Below the pieces are notes generated by a model. It made no database searches. It was given only the letters and a program-made list of their open reading frames with translations, and was not told the DNA's origin. From the NCBI GenBank assembly GCA_052034005.1, contig JBPOJB010000030.1:1-61812 (forward strand): a stretch of DNA of 61,812 bases, given 5' to 3'. Below are positions 23,224 to 32,507 of the stretch, in pieces. The position numbers and the translations under genes were made by a program. The stretch comes from JAAYDI01 sp052034005. Its GTDB lineage: Bacteria > Planctomycetota > Planctomycetia > Pirellulales > Pirellulaceae. The first letter of the stretch is position 1. Each line of letters begins with the position of its first letter.

Positions 23224-26200
23224 ATGAAATCGGACTTCATTGCCCGTCGCGCGTTACTCATTCTCTGTGTGCTGTTTTTCCTGGTCCCGTTTGCGATGCG
23301 TGGTGCACGCATGTCCTGGGAGCGGACGGAGAACCGCGTCAAGGACTGGTTGCCGGCCACGCTCGAGGAGACGCAGGACCTGGCCTGGTTCGACCGGTAT
23401 TTCGTCAACGAGCAGGCGTCGGTGGTGCTCACCTGGGATGGCTGTTCGGAGAAGGATGAGAGTTTCCGGCTGTTTGTCCAGAAGCTGCGAAACGAGATCA
23501 AGCCGGCGGACGAGGGGGTGGCAGATGAGGAGTCGACGTCGCTCGGCGGATCGGAGTCGGGTGGCGAGGCGACAGCGGACCGAGTGGCCCAGCGTGTCCG
23601 CGAGTCCGCTCTGGCACGTCAACTGGGCGACGAACTGGGCCTGTACGACACGGGCGACTACCACGCCAATTGGGGTGGTTTGCACGAGAAGTGGCTCCGC
23701 GGCACGGGGCAGTCCTGGTACTACATCACTCCGCAGGGTGAGCTGTACCGCTGGAACGGGAGTTCGCACGTGCTGGGCGCGCTGTCGCGCTGGTTTCGCC
23801 GCACGGTGCTGGGCGACACGGCTCTGGATGGCACGTTGGTCGCGCGGTTGGGCCAGCCGCCGACAGGTGTTGCGACCAACGCTTTCCATGACGATCCGCA
23901 GCGGCTGGTGGCTCGGGTCCTGCGGAGTGTGACGACCGGTCCGGAGGTTTTAGCCGAGCTATCGGCGCCGGGGGGGGCGACATGGCCGGCGGGCGAGGCG
24001 TCGGAGGCGGAGCGTGCTCAGCAAGCGCGCCGCGCCGCACTGGATCGGCTCAATGGCACCTTTTTTGGGCCGGAGCCGTACGGGGAGTTCGCCTGGACGG
24101 CGGACGACTTGCCGCGTGTGTTACGGGAGGCGACGGTTCGACAACTGCCTCGAGACTGGCACAGGCGGGTGGACCAGTTCATCGGCGACCTGTTGGGCCG
24201 CGAGTATGAGGGCCAGCGTTCCGAGCTGGTGGCCGAGTCCTTGTCGAAGAAGGAAGAGCATTGGAACGCGATGTTCGCCGCTCTGGCGGTGGAGCCGCCC
24301 GGCCTGCAGACCTGCATCCTGGTGACGTTGAGTGACCCGGGCAGGAAGGATCTGGGCCGCGTGCTGGGGCGCGGGCTCTTCGGCCAGCCGCGTGGGAAGC
24401 TCTTGAATCTGGCGGTCGAATCGGGCGTCTCGGCGCCGGCGGCCCCGCCCCTGTTTTCGTGGTTCGGGCACCAGGCGGACTCGGGCCGGGTGCTCCGCAT
24501 GGGCGGCCCGGTGGCGGACGACGTGGCGTTTAACGAGGAGGGGCAGATCACGTTGGTGCGTTTGGCCGCCTCCCTGGCGGTGCTGAGCATCGTGCTGAGC
24601 TATCTTGCTTTCCAGCGCCTGACGGCGGGACTGATGATCTTGACCGTCAGCGTTGTCAGCGCGTTGGCCAGCCTGTCGATCGTCTGGTGGAGCGGCAGTC
24701 ATGTCGACGCGATGCTGTGGATGATGCCGCCGCTGATCTTCGTGTTGGCGATGACCGGGGCCTTCCACGTGATCAACTGTTACCGCCACACGTCGCGCAC
24801 ACAGGGCGTCCAGGGGGCGCCTGCGCGCGCATTGGCCCAGGCCGCCGCGCCCTGCATCCTGGCTGCCGTCACGATCGCGGCCGGGCTGTTCGCGCTGGGC
24901 ACGAGCGACAACCATCCCATCCGCCAGTTCGGCTTCTTCGCCGCACTGGGCGTCCTGGCCACACTGATCGTGCTGCTCACGTTCCTGCCCGCCGCCCTCC
25001 AACTCTGGCCGCTCACCTGGGAGCGTGCTCGCACGCAGGCTGCCGCCGGCCGGCCGTCGCGCGCGGTCCGGTGGGTCTGGCAGTTGATCGGCGATCAGGC
25101 GGCGGAACACAACTGGTGGGTCGCCGCCTCGGCCATCGGGCTCATGATCGGCCTGGGGCTCAACCTCGGTTCCTTGCAGATGTCCGTCAAGCCGCGGAGC
25201 CTGTTTCGCCAGGACACCCAGCTCATTCGCGACTACGCCTGGCTCGAGGCGCATGTGGGCAAGCCGGTGCCGATGGAACTGGTCATCGGCGTCGACCAGC
25301 GGTATCAGCTCCCGAACGCCGAGGCGCCGGATGCGGCCGCGCCGGCGGATTCGGCCGCCGGGGACCACCGCGGTTATCAGTACAGTCTTCCGGAGCGGAT
25401 CCAATTGGTGGGGCATGTCCAGCACGCGATCGACCGCGTATTCGGCGCCCAGGGCCAGGACCTGTTGGGTCCGGCGCTGTCAGCCGTGACATTCACGCCG
25501 CCGTGGGTCGACTCGCCGGAGGCCGGCCCCGAGCCGGTCCAGGTGAGCCAGGAACGGCTCTACGACACGCTGCGTCGCGCGGGCTACCTCGCCGTGAGCG
25601 ACGACGGCACGGAGCTGTGGCGCATCAACGTGTGGCTCAGCGCGCTGGGCGATATCGACTACGGGCGGTTCGTCACGCAGCTGAAACAGGTGGTCGAGCC
25701 GGTGCTCCAGGCGTACAAGTACCGGGACGAAATCCTCCGGCAGGTCGCCCAACCGCAGACCGACGCCGCGGATCCGAACGCCGCGTGGCAGGACGCGAAG
25801 ATCGTGATCCTGGGGGCCCCCGACCCGGCCAGCGCGGCGGACGACATCACGACGACGGTCGAACTACCGGTGATCGACCGAGGCGGCCGCGGGGACGAGC
25901 AGCGCCGGGCGCTCGAAAACGAGAACCGGATGCTCGGCGTGCATCGCGAGTTCGCCCGGGTGTTGAGCGACTTGCTGCGAGCCAAGGGTTTCCGGGCCCG
26001 CAAGGGCAGGCAGATCCCGCGCCAGTTCGTCGACTGGCAGGACCCGCGGACGAACCAGTTGAAAGATGCACCGCCGGAGGCCCGGGCCAAGTATTTCGCG
26101 GCCTTCGACTGCGTGGTCGTGTTACGCGACCACCCCGATTACGACCTGGAGTTCATCAGCCGGCATGCCAAGTGCGTCGTGGATGCCCGGTCGCACACGT

Positions 26201-26982
26201 TCGATCCGGCTCACGACCAGACGGCCCGGCAACTCCACAAGCCGCTCTGCGTCACCTACACGGGCACGGTGCCGATCCTGTATCGCGCCCAGCAGACCAT
26301 GGTGCAGAGCCTGATCGATTGCGTGGGTTGGAGCCTGCCCGCGATCGCGCTGGTCATGATGGTCGTCCTCCGCACGCGCCGCCTGCAGGTGCTCAACGTC
26401 CGCGGCGGGCTGGCGGTCATGATCCCCGTCATGTTCCCGGTCGTCGTGGTGCTGGGCGAGATCAGCCGCCGGAGCTTCCTGGTGGATATCGGGACCCTGA
26501 TGACCGCCGGCGCCGCGATGGGTGTGACGGCCGTCGGCGCCTATCAGTTTCTGACCTGCTTCTGGCGCGCGATCCGGGACGGGTTCGATCGCACGGCGGC
26601 CATCAAGGTGGCGTTCAGCCGCGGGTCGGGGACCATCCTGCAGATCACGGTGGTCGCCGGACTCGGCTTGGCGCTGTTCGCGCTGGGCACGTTCGTGCCG
26701 ATCCAGCGATTCGGCATCACGATGCTCGCCCTCCTGACCGCCGCGCTGGCCGCCAACGTGCTCCTGCTGCCGGCGCTGTTGGCCGGGCCGCTGGGCCGGT
26801 ACCTGTGCCCGCACCCGCTCGCCGCGCCGACGCGCGATCGCCGCGTGGCGCCGGTCGAGGAATCGCTCCCGCCGCCGCGACCGGCGGAATCGGTCCTGGG
26901 CACGTCCGTCGCGACGATGCACAACCCGCCGCGGGAAGGGCGCGGCGCCACGATGATACGCCGCGATGGGTCACACTCGTGA
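23224..26982 (+). CDS. MMPL/RND-superfamily membrane transporter
   Basis: 1252 residues (an in-frame GTG at 23215 would add three). One N-terminal membrane segment (ALLILCVLFFLVPFAM) is followed by a large extracytoplasmic domain. A membrane cluster at about 445-600 contains FQRLTAGLMILTVSVVSALA and MMPPLIFVLAMTGAFHVINC. A second large loop and a second cluster at about 1025-1200 (GTLMTAGAAMGVTAVGAYQF, FGITMLALLTAALAANVLLL) complete the duplicated RND layout. MMPL proteins use the proton gradient to move lipids or hydrophobic compounds. The protein is longer than usual because of Gly/Ala-rich insertions in the loops. It converges with the ketoacyl-synthase-like gene. A lipid or siderophore-like export role is inference from the family. 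Confidence 0.85.
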   Translation: MKSDFIARRALLILCVLFFLVPFAMRGARMSWERTENRVKDWLPATLEETQDLAWFDRYFVNEQASVVLTWDGCSEKDESFRLFVQKLRNEIKPADEGVADEESTSLGGSESGGEATADRVAQRVRESALARQLGDELGLYDTGDYHANWGGLHEKWLRGTGQSWYYITPQGELYRWNGSSHVLGALSRWFRRTVLGDTALDGTLVARLGQPPTGVATNAFHDDPQRLVARVLRSVTTGPEVLAELSAPGGATWPAGEASEAERAQQARRAALDRLNGTFFGPEPYGEFAWTADDLPRVLREATVRQLPRDWHRRVDQFIGDLLGREYEGQRSELVAESLSKKEEHWNAMFAALAVEPPGLQTCILVTLSDPGRKDLGRVLGRGLFGQPRGKLLNLAVESGVSAPAAPPLFSWFGHQADSGRVLRMGGPVADDVAFNEEGQITLVRLAASLAVLSIVLSYLAFQRLTAGLMILTVSVVSALASLSIVWWSGSHVDAMLWMMPPLIFVLAMTGAFHVINCYRHTSRTQGVQGAPARALAQAAAPCILAAVTIAAGLFALGTSDNHPIRQFGFFAALGVLATLIVLLTFLPAALQLWPLTWERARTQAAAGRPSRAVRWVWQLIGDQAAEHNWWVAASAIGLMIGLGLNLGSLQMSVKPRSLFRQDTQLIRDYAWLEAHVGKPVPMELVIGVDQRYQLPNAEAPDAAAPADSAAGDHRGYQYSLPERIQLVGHVQHAIDRVFGAQGQDLLGPALSAVTFTPPWVDSPEAGPEPVQVSQERLYDTLRRAGYLAVSDDGTELWRINVWLSALGDIDYGRFVTQLKQVVEPVLQAYKYRDEILRQVAQPQTDAADPNAAWQDAKIVILGAPDPASAADDITTTVELPVIDRGGRGDEQRRALENENRMLGVHREFARVLSDLLRAKGFRARKGRQIPRQFVDWQDPRTNQLKDAPPEARAKYFAAFDCVVVLRDHPDYDLEFISRHAKCVVDARSHTFDPAHDQTARQLHKPLCVTYTGTVPILYRAQQTMVQSLIDCVGWSLPAIALVMMVVLRTRRLQVLNVRGGLAVMIPVMFPVVVVLGEISRRSFLVDIGTLMTAGAAMGVTAVGAYQFLTCFWRAIRDGFDRTAAIKVAFSRGSGTILQITVVAGLGLALFALGTFVPIQRFGITMLALLTAALAANVLLLPALLAGPLGRYLCPHPLAAPTRDRRVAPVEESLPPPRPAESVLGTSVATMHNPPREGRGATMIRRDGSHS

Positions 26983-27105
26983 GGCGTTTGGCGGCCGGCG
27001 ACGTCGCGGGCGCCTTGGTGATGGCCAGTCCGCGGGGTGGGTGATGCCCGGGGCGGGTGTGGGGCGTATCCGGGGGCTGCGGAGACCGGAGGGGCCGGCG
27101 TCTGT

Positions 27106-28374
27106 TTAGCGCTGGCCGGAGAGCCCTACGCACACCGCCTGGCCTTGGCTTGATTGGCTCAGGACGGCGGCGGTCGCCTGGCGAGCCGGCAGGGGTTCCC
27201 CGGCGACCACGTTCACCGGGCAGGCCGGGTCCGGCTGGTGGTAGTTGAGCGTGACCGGCACCTGGCCATGGGCGAAGGCCAGCACGCTGGCCAGCATTTC
27301 CATGGCGCCTTCGGCGGCGCCGAGGTGGCCGAAGAAGCTCTTGGGGGCGGTGACCGGCGTGCCATCCAGGACGGCGCGAATGGCCTGGGCTTCGACCGCG
27401 TCGCCGCGGATGGACCCGCCGGCGTGGGCATTCACATGGCCGACGTCGTCGGCCGACCAACCGGCTGCGGCCAGCATCTTGGCGATCGAGCGTTCGATGG
27501 CCTGACCGTGTGTGAACGCGCGGGCAGCCGGTGCGGCGAACGCGCTGCCCCAGCCGGTGATGCGGGCCAGAATCGGGGCGCCGCGTGCCACCGCCGATTC
27601 TTCCCGTTCCAGCACGAAGGCCGCGGCGCCTTCTCCATTGACGGATCCGTCGCGCGTCGCGTCGAACGGGCGGCAAGCGCTCTCGGGCGTGTCGATCCGC
27701 CGGGAGAGCTGATCCATGCCGCGATACAACACCGACGTGGCGATGACTCGTGAGCTGCTGCCGCCCGTGATCATCAGGTCGGCCTGTCCGCGCTGGAGGA
27801 TCATGCAGGCCTCGATCAGCGCCAACAGGCTGGACACTTCTCCCAGGCAGATCGTATTGTTGGGCCCTCGGGCGTCATGTGCGATCCCGATATGGCAGGC
27901 CGCCATATTGGGCAAATACATCAGCATCCACAGCGGGTACAGCTCCGACATGAAGACCCGCCCCCACGTCTCCGCGTGGAATGTGCCCTGTTCAATGCAG
28001 TGGGCGTAGGCCGAGACCGTTTCCGTGGGTTCGCCGTAGAGCATGTCGCAGCCGAACAGCACGCCCATCCGTTCCGGAGGGATCCGGCCGGGCGGGAGTG
28101 CGGCATGTTCCACCGCCATGCTCGCGGCCGCGAACCCCATCTGGATCTCGCGGGACATCACCTTCATCGCCTTGCGCGGCACCACGTACTGCTTCGCGTC
28201 GAAGTCGCGGACGGCGGCCCCGATCCGCAGGGGCAGATCCAGCGTGGCGACGGCCGGCAGGACGGCGACGCCGCTGCGTTGGTGGGCGAGTGACTCCCAA
28301 TAACGCTCAGGACCGACCCCGAGAGGGCTCACGACGCCGACTCCCGTGATCACGACGCTCGGTCTGGATTCCAT
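27106..28374 (-). CDS. Ketoacyl-synthase-fold protein lacking the catalytic Cys (FabF/KS-beta-like)
   Basis: 422 residues with the full FabF-type thiolase fold: VVITGVGVVSPLGVGPERYW, PFDATRDGSVNGEGAAAFVL, VNAHAGGSIRGDAVEAQAI and KSFFGHLGAAEGAMEML. Aligning GPNNTICLGEVSSLLAL with E. coli FabF GPSISIATACTSGVHNI without gaps puts Glu179 (GAA, complement of 27838-27840) where the nucleophilic Cys163 should be. Both catalytic His positions (NAH, FGH) and the Lys before FGH are kept. The usual C-terminal GFGGTN loop is replaced by SQSSQGQ. It therefore probably does not form an acyl-enzyme in the normal way, like chain-length factors or decarboxylating KS variants, which have Gln there. It lies downstream of the GNAT gene on the same strand. 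No acyl carrier protein is adjacent. Confidence 0.88.
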   Translation of the reverse strand: MESRPSVVITGVGVVSPLGVGPERYWESLAHQRSGVAVLPAVATLDLPLRIGAAVRDFDAKQYVVPRKAMKVMSREIQMGFAAASMAVEHAALPPGRIPPERMGVLFGCDMLYGEPTETVSAYAHCIEQGTFHAETWGRVFMSELYPLWMLMYLPNMAACHIGIAHDARGPNNTICLGEVSSLLALIEACMILQRGQADLMITGGSSSRVIATSVLYRGMDQLSRRIDTPESACRPFDATRDGSVNGEGAAAFVLEREESAVARGAPILARITGWGSAFAAPAARAFTHGQAIERSIAKMLAAAGWSADDVGHVNAHAGGSIRGDAVEAQAIRAVLDGTPVTAPKSFFGHLGAAEGAMEMLASVLAFAHGQVPVTLNYHQPDPACPVNVVAGEPLPARQATAAVLSQSSQGQAVCVGLSGQR

Positions 28375-28502
28375 GGGCTAGTCAACTGCGGCAGGCAGAT
28401 GGAACGGATCGATTGGGGTCACGCCGCGGTGCGGGCGCGCGGCCGCGACCGGCGATTCGGGAGCGATGATAGCCCGCCCACGCCCCCCCTGCAAGGTCCA
28501 GG

Positions 28503-29642
28503 TTAATCCTGCGCCCGGGGCGCCGGGTAGTCGTAGACACGATAGGTCTTGGTGAGCTTCGCGCCGCCGCGCTTGAGCGATTTGAACGACAGGTGGTTGG
28601 ATTCCAGGACCCACGAGAACTCCCCTTCCTGGATGCCCCATTCCAAGGCGGTCGGAACGAGCCGGGAGAGGATGACCACCCCCAGGCCCCACCGCTGATA
28701 TTCGGGCAGCACGTTCGTACTGATCAGCCGGATCCGCTTGATCTCTTTGCGCCGGCCCAGCAGCCGCAGGAAGCCGAACGGGAACAGGCGGCCGTCGATC
28801 TGCTTGATCCGCGGGTTGTAGTCCAACAGGCCGAACGCGGCGGCCACCACTCGGCCGTCCACTTCGGCGGCCGTGGTCAATTCGGGCACGATCAACCGCC
28901 GCAGCGATGCGCTCATGTGCCGGATCTCGCCCGGCGAGAGCGGCGTGAACCCCCACGTTCCTTCGAGTGAGGCGTTGTAGATGTGCAGGAACGTGTCGAT
29001 CTCTTGCTTGAAGCGGCGGCGATCCATGCACCGCAGTTTGATGTCGAATCGGCGCGTCGCCTCGCGCACCACGAACTCGAGCTTCTTGTCCAGCGTCGAG
29101 AGCATGTCGACGTGACCCCAGAACGCATACAGGTCCTGGATCTTGCCGAACCCGTAGCTCTCGATCAGCCGCGCGTAGTACGGCAGGTTGTAGGTCATCA
29201 TGAAGGTGGGCGGCGAGTCGAAGCCCTCGATCAGGAGGCCGACTTCGTAGTTCAGCGACGGATTGACCGGCCCGCGCAACTGCTCGATCCCCCGCTCCGC
29301 CAACCACGCGCGCACCGCGTCGAACAGCCCATGGGCCACCTCGGCGTCGTCAATCGATTCGAAGAAGCCGAAGAAGCCGCGCTGCTCGTGGTATTTCCTG
29401 TTGTGCACGTGGTTCACGATCCCGGCGATGCGGCCACACACCTGCCCGCCGCGCCAGGCCAACCAGGTGCGCACCTCTGCGACCTCGTGAAACGGGTGGG
29501 AGCGGAACCCGACCAGCTCCTCCAGGTTCCGCCGCAGCGGCGGGATCCAATTCGCGTCGCCGCGGTAGAGCGTCCAGGCCAGCTGCACGAACTCCTTCTG
29601 CTCGCGGCGCGTGGTCACCGGTCTGATGGTGAGGTCGGACAT
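28503..29642 (-). CDS. YghO-like GNAT-fold acyltransferase
   Basis: 379 residues. The pattern LRGPVNPSLNYEVGLLIEGF, then MMTYNLPYYARLIESYGFGK, is typical of the E. coli YghO-like group of GNAT proteins, which contain two GNAT-like halves. The C-terminal half has VLPEYQRWGLGVVILSRLV, consistent with an acyl-CoA-binding loop, and ends in YRVYDYPAP. GGGGGA precedes the start. It is 128 bases upstream of the Cys-less ketoacyl-synthase gene on the same strand and divergent from two epimerases. Acyl donor and acceptor are unknown; linkage to lipid-type genes is positional only. Confidence 0.8.
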   Translation of the reverse strand: MSDLTIRPVTTRREQKEFVQLAWTLYRGDANWIPPLRRNLEELVGFRSHPFHEVAEVRTWLAWRGGQVCGRIAGIVNHVHNRKYHEQRGFFGFFESIDDAEVAHGLFDAVRAWLAERGIEQLRGPVNPSLNYEVGLLIEGFDSPPTFMMTYNLPYYARLIESYGFGKIQDLYAFWGHVDMLSTLDKKLEFVVREATRRFDIKLRCMDRRRFKQEIDTFLHIYNASLEGTWGFTPLSPGEIRHMSASLRRLIVPELTTAAEVDGRVVAAAFGLLDYNPRIKQIDGRLFPFGFLRLLGRRKEIKRIRLISTNVLPEYQRWGLGVVILSRLVPTALEWGIQEGEFSWVLESNHLSFKSLKRGGAKLTKTYRVYDYPAPRAQD

Positions 29643-29774
29643 GAACGGATTCCCCCAGGTGGTGAAAGCGGTTACTCTATGGTGAGAGTTCCCTACGCGT
29701 CAACCAGATGGGCCGCGTGGGTGTGGAGCAGGGTACGTCATCGCTCGCGCGATGCGCTGAAAGGCAGGATCGAC

Positions 29775-30782
29775 ATGTCCAGCAGTCGCGCCATGCTGCG
29801 GGACGATCAGCGCGTACTGGTCACGGGTGCCACGGGGCTGGTGGGCAACAACGTCACGCGGCTGCTGGTTGCCCGGGGCATCCCGGTGCGGGTGCTGGTG
29901 CGCAACCCGCGCGATGCCCGTCCGTTCGAGGGGTTGAACGTGGAGATGGCCACGGGCGATGTCACGGACTCGGCGTCGTTGCAGGCGGCGATGAAAGGTG
30001 TCTGGGGGGTCGTGCACGCCGCCGGGTGCGTCTTGATGGGCTGGCGCAGCGAAGCGCTGCACGAGTCGGTCAACCACATGGGGACCCAGCACGTGGCGGA
30101 GGCCGCGCGGCGGGCCGCGGCGCGGATGGTCTATGTGTCGACCATTAATGCGTTGGGCGTCGGCGCGCCGGACCAGCCGGCGGACGAAGAGCGCGTGGCG
30201 GGTCCGACGGTGCCCTGTCCGTACGTGCGGAGCAAGCAGGCGGCGGACCGGAGCGTCCGCGAGCAGATCGAGCTGGGTCTGGACGCCCGCATTGTGCATC
30301 CCGGGCTGATGTTCGGGCCGTGGGATTGGAAGCCGTCCTCGGGCCGCATGCTGTTGGAGGTGGTCCGGCGTTTCACGCCGGTGGCGCCGGCGGGCGGCAT
30401 TTCGGTCTGTGACGTTCGCGACGTAGCGCAGGCCATTGTGACCGCGCTGGCGACCGCCCCGGCAGGCCGTACGTTCGTATTAGCCGGTCATAACGTCACT
30501 TATTTGAACTTGTGGCAGCGCTTCGCCGATATAGCGGGTGGCAGCCGCCCGCTCTGTCGGAGCGGGCCGCTCATGGGGATCGTGGCCGGCCGCATGGGCG
30601 ATCTGTGGGGCCGCCTCACGGGGCGCGAGCCGGATGTGAATTCGGCCGCGGTGCGGCTCTCCAGCCAGTTCCACTACTTCAGCAGCGCTCGTGCACGAAG
30701 GGAGCTCGAGTACCGGACACGGCCGCTCGAGGAATCCATCCGCGATGCCTGGCGGTGGTTCCAGGAGTACGGCTACGTGTAA
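29775..30782 (+). CDS. NAD(P)-dependent epimerase/dehydratase (extended SDR), first of two
   Basis: 335 residues from the ATG at 29775; CAGGA precedes it. The long upstream extension of the frame is antisense to the GNAT gene and is rejected. The Rossmann motif VLVTGATGLVGNNVTRLLVA and the SDR active site (Ser in VYVSTINALG, Tyr and Lys in PYVRSKQAAD) are present. The protein resembles dihydroflavonol-reductase-like and HpnA-like sugar epimerases. A paralog follows after 57 bases, so the pair probably acts on related substrates. Substrate unknown. Confidence 0.87.
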   Translation: MSSSRAMLRDDQRVLVTGATGLVGNNVTRLLVARGIPVRVLVRNPRDARPFEGLNVEMATGDVTDSASLQAAMKGVWGVVHAAGCVLMGWRSEALHESVNHMGTQHVAEAARRAAARMVYVSTINALGVGAPDQPADEERVAGPTVPCPYVRSKQAADRSVREQIELGLDARIVHPGLMFGPWDWKPSSGRMLLEVVRRFTPVAPAGGISVCDVRDVAQAIVTALATAPAGRTFVLAGHNVTYLNLWQRFADIAGGSRPLCRSGPLMGIVAGRMGDLWGRLTGREPDVNSAAVRLSSQFHYFSSARARRELEYRTRPLEESIRDAWRWFQEYGYV

Positions 30783-30839
30783 GAATCGCGTGTCCGCGCA
30801 GGAGGCGTGCGGGCCACGCTCAACTGCGCTCGACGTGCC

Positions 30840-31859
30840 ATGGCTATGGCGACGGTGCTAGTGACAGGCGCGACAGGCTTCATTGGAGGCCATCTGACCC
30901 GTGCGTTGGTCGAGCGTGGCCACCGGGTCCGCTGCGTTGTGCGCCCGACCTCGCGGCTGGACTCGCTCCAGGGGTTGGACGTCGAGCTGGTGCAGGCCGA
31001 CCTGCTGGACCGCGACGGATTGCGGCGCGTCGCGCGCGGCATGGATTGGGTATTCCACCTGGCGGCCGTGACGAGCGCGTTGCGGCGGGCCGTTTTCATG
31101 GAAGTCAACGAAGGCGGCTGTGCGCGGATGGCGGAGGCCTGCGCGGCGCAGCCGCAGCCGCCCGTGCTGGTCCTCGTCTCGTCGATCGCCGCCGCCGGGC
31201 CGACGGGGCGCGGGCAGATCAAGACGGAGTGCACGGTGCCCAACCCCGTGTCGGATTACGGGCGGAGCAAGCGGGCCGGGGAGTTGGCGGTCGCCCGCTA
31301 TGCCCACGCGGTCCCGACCACCGTGGTGCGGCCCGGGATCGTGTTCGGGGCCGGCGGTCGCGAACTGCTCCCGATGTTCCGCTGCGTGGCCCGCCTGCGG
31401 ATCCATGTGGTGGCCGGGCTGTCGTCTCCGCCCCTGTCGGTGATCCATGTGTCCGACCTGGTGGAACTGTTGATCCGCGCCGCGGAGCGCGGCATGCGGC
31501 TCGCGTCGCCGCCCCGGTGTGGGGACGCGCGTGGCTACTATTTCGCTTGCCGTGACGAGCACCCGAACTACTTCGAGTTCGGGCGCATGCTGCACCAGGC
31601 GCTGGGGAACCGCCACACGGCCTTCGTCCACCTCCCGGAGCCGTGCGCCTGGATCGCCGGCTGTGTGGGCGAATGCCTGGGCCGGATGCGCGGCAGGTCG
31701 CTGAGCTTGAACATCGACAAGATCCGGGAAGCGGTGGCCGAGTCCTGGGCCTGCTCCGGCGAAGCCGCGCGGCGCGAGCTGGGCTTCACGCCCCGCCGGA
31801 CGCTCCTGGAACAGCTGCGCGACACGGCCGACTGGTACCGCGGTCACGGCTGGCTGTGA
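30840..31859 (+). CDS. NAD(P)-dependent epimerase/dehydratase (extended SDR), second of two
   Basis: 339 residues from the ATG at 30840 (a second ATG at 30846 is also plausible; the GTG at 30807 would add 11 unrelated residues). VLVTGATGFIGGHLTRALVE is the NAD-binding motif; LVSSIAAAGP and DYGRSKRAGE give the Ser-Tyr-Lys triad; VRPGIVFGAGG follows as in sugar epimerases. The C-terminal FTPRRTLLEQLRDTADWYRG is typical. It resembles its upstream neighbour only moderately, so the duplication is old. Likely role is reduction or epimerisation of a nucleotide sugar or isoprenoid-linked intermediate; the sequence does not decide. Confidence 0.87.
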   Translation: MAMATVLVTGATGFIGGHLTRALVERGHRVRCVVRPTSRLDSLQGLDVELVQADLLDRDGLRRVARGMDWVFHLAAVTSALRRAVFMEVNEGGCARMAEACAAQPQPPVLVLVSSIAAAGPTGRGQIKTECTVPNPVSDYGRSKRAGELAVARYAHAVPTTVVRPGIVFGAGGRELLPMFRCVARLRIHVVAGLSSPPLSVIHVSDLVELLIRAAERGMRLASPPRCGDARGYYFACRDEHPNYFEFGRMLHQALGNRHTAFVHLPEPCAWIAGCVGECLGRMRGRSLSLNIDKIREAVAESWACSGEAARRELGFTPRRTLLEQLRDTADWYRGHGWL

Positions 31860-32036
31860 GCCATCCCGAATGGGGCCGCACCCATCGGCTACGGGCTCTG
31901 CCGGCGCGGCAGACGCGGCCGGACGAGAAGCGCCCCTGCCGCCGCGCCCGCGTCGGGTTCTTGACGGGCGCGCGATTCGTGAAGTAGTAATGGAGTGGTT
32001 GCGGTTTCCCGGGACTCCCAGAAAGCGAACGGCCGT

Positions 32037-32453
32037 ATGATCCACCAGACACGCCTACCGTTGTCCACGCAGGGCTACCGCCACATGCAGGACATCACGC
32101 AGGCGGTGACCGAGATCGTGATGCGCAGCGGCGTGACGACCGGGGTCGTGCATTTGTTCAACATTGGAAGCACGGCGGCGCTGGGCACGATCGAGTTCGA
32201 GCCGGGCTTGCAGGCTGATTTTCCCGCCATGCTGGACCGCCTGATCCCGCCCGGCCGGGACTATGCTCATGAGCAGACGTGGCACGATGGCAACGGCCAT
32301 TCGCACATCCAATCGTCGCTTGTGGGATCGTCCCTCTGCGTGCCGATCGCCCACGGGCGCCCGGTGCTTGGAACCTGGCAGCAGGTCTTCCACCTGGAAT
32401 GCGACAACAAGCCGCGCCATCGCGAAGTCGTCGTGACCGTGATCGGCGAATGA
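32037..32453 (+). CDS. YjbQ (UPF0047) family protein, subtype 1
   Basis: 138 residues from the ATG at 32037. QGYRHMQDITQAVTEIVMRS, GVVHLFNIGSTAALGTIEFE, NGHSHIQSSLVGSS and GTWQQVFHLECD match the YjbQ/UPF0047 family, whose conserved His and Asp/Glu residues form a metal-binding pocket. Some family members complement thiamin phosphate synthase defects, but the physiological role is unsettled. A second YjbQ-family gene with different motif details starts 54 bases downstream. Confidence 0.9.
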   Translation: MIHQTRLPLSTQGYRHMQDITQAVTEIVMRSGVTTGVVHLFNIGSTAALGTIEFEPGLQADFPAMLDRLIPPGRDYAHEQTWHDGNGHSHIQSSLVGSSLCVPIAHGRPVLGTWQQVFHLECDNKPRHREVVVTVIGE

Positions 32454-32507
32454 GCCGGCGGCTGGACGGTATACCTTCATTCACTTCCTTCCCGCAGGAC
32501 GGACATC

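Noticed and set aside
27106..31859. Ladderane or hopanoid gene cluster
   Set aside because: The epimerases resemble HpnA only at the family level, and there is no squalene cyclase, ACP, radical SAM enzyme or second ketoacyl synthase.
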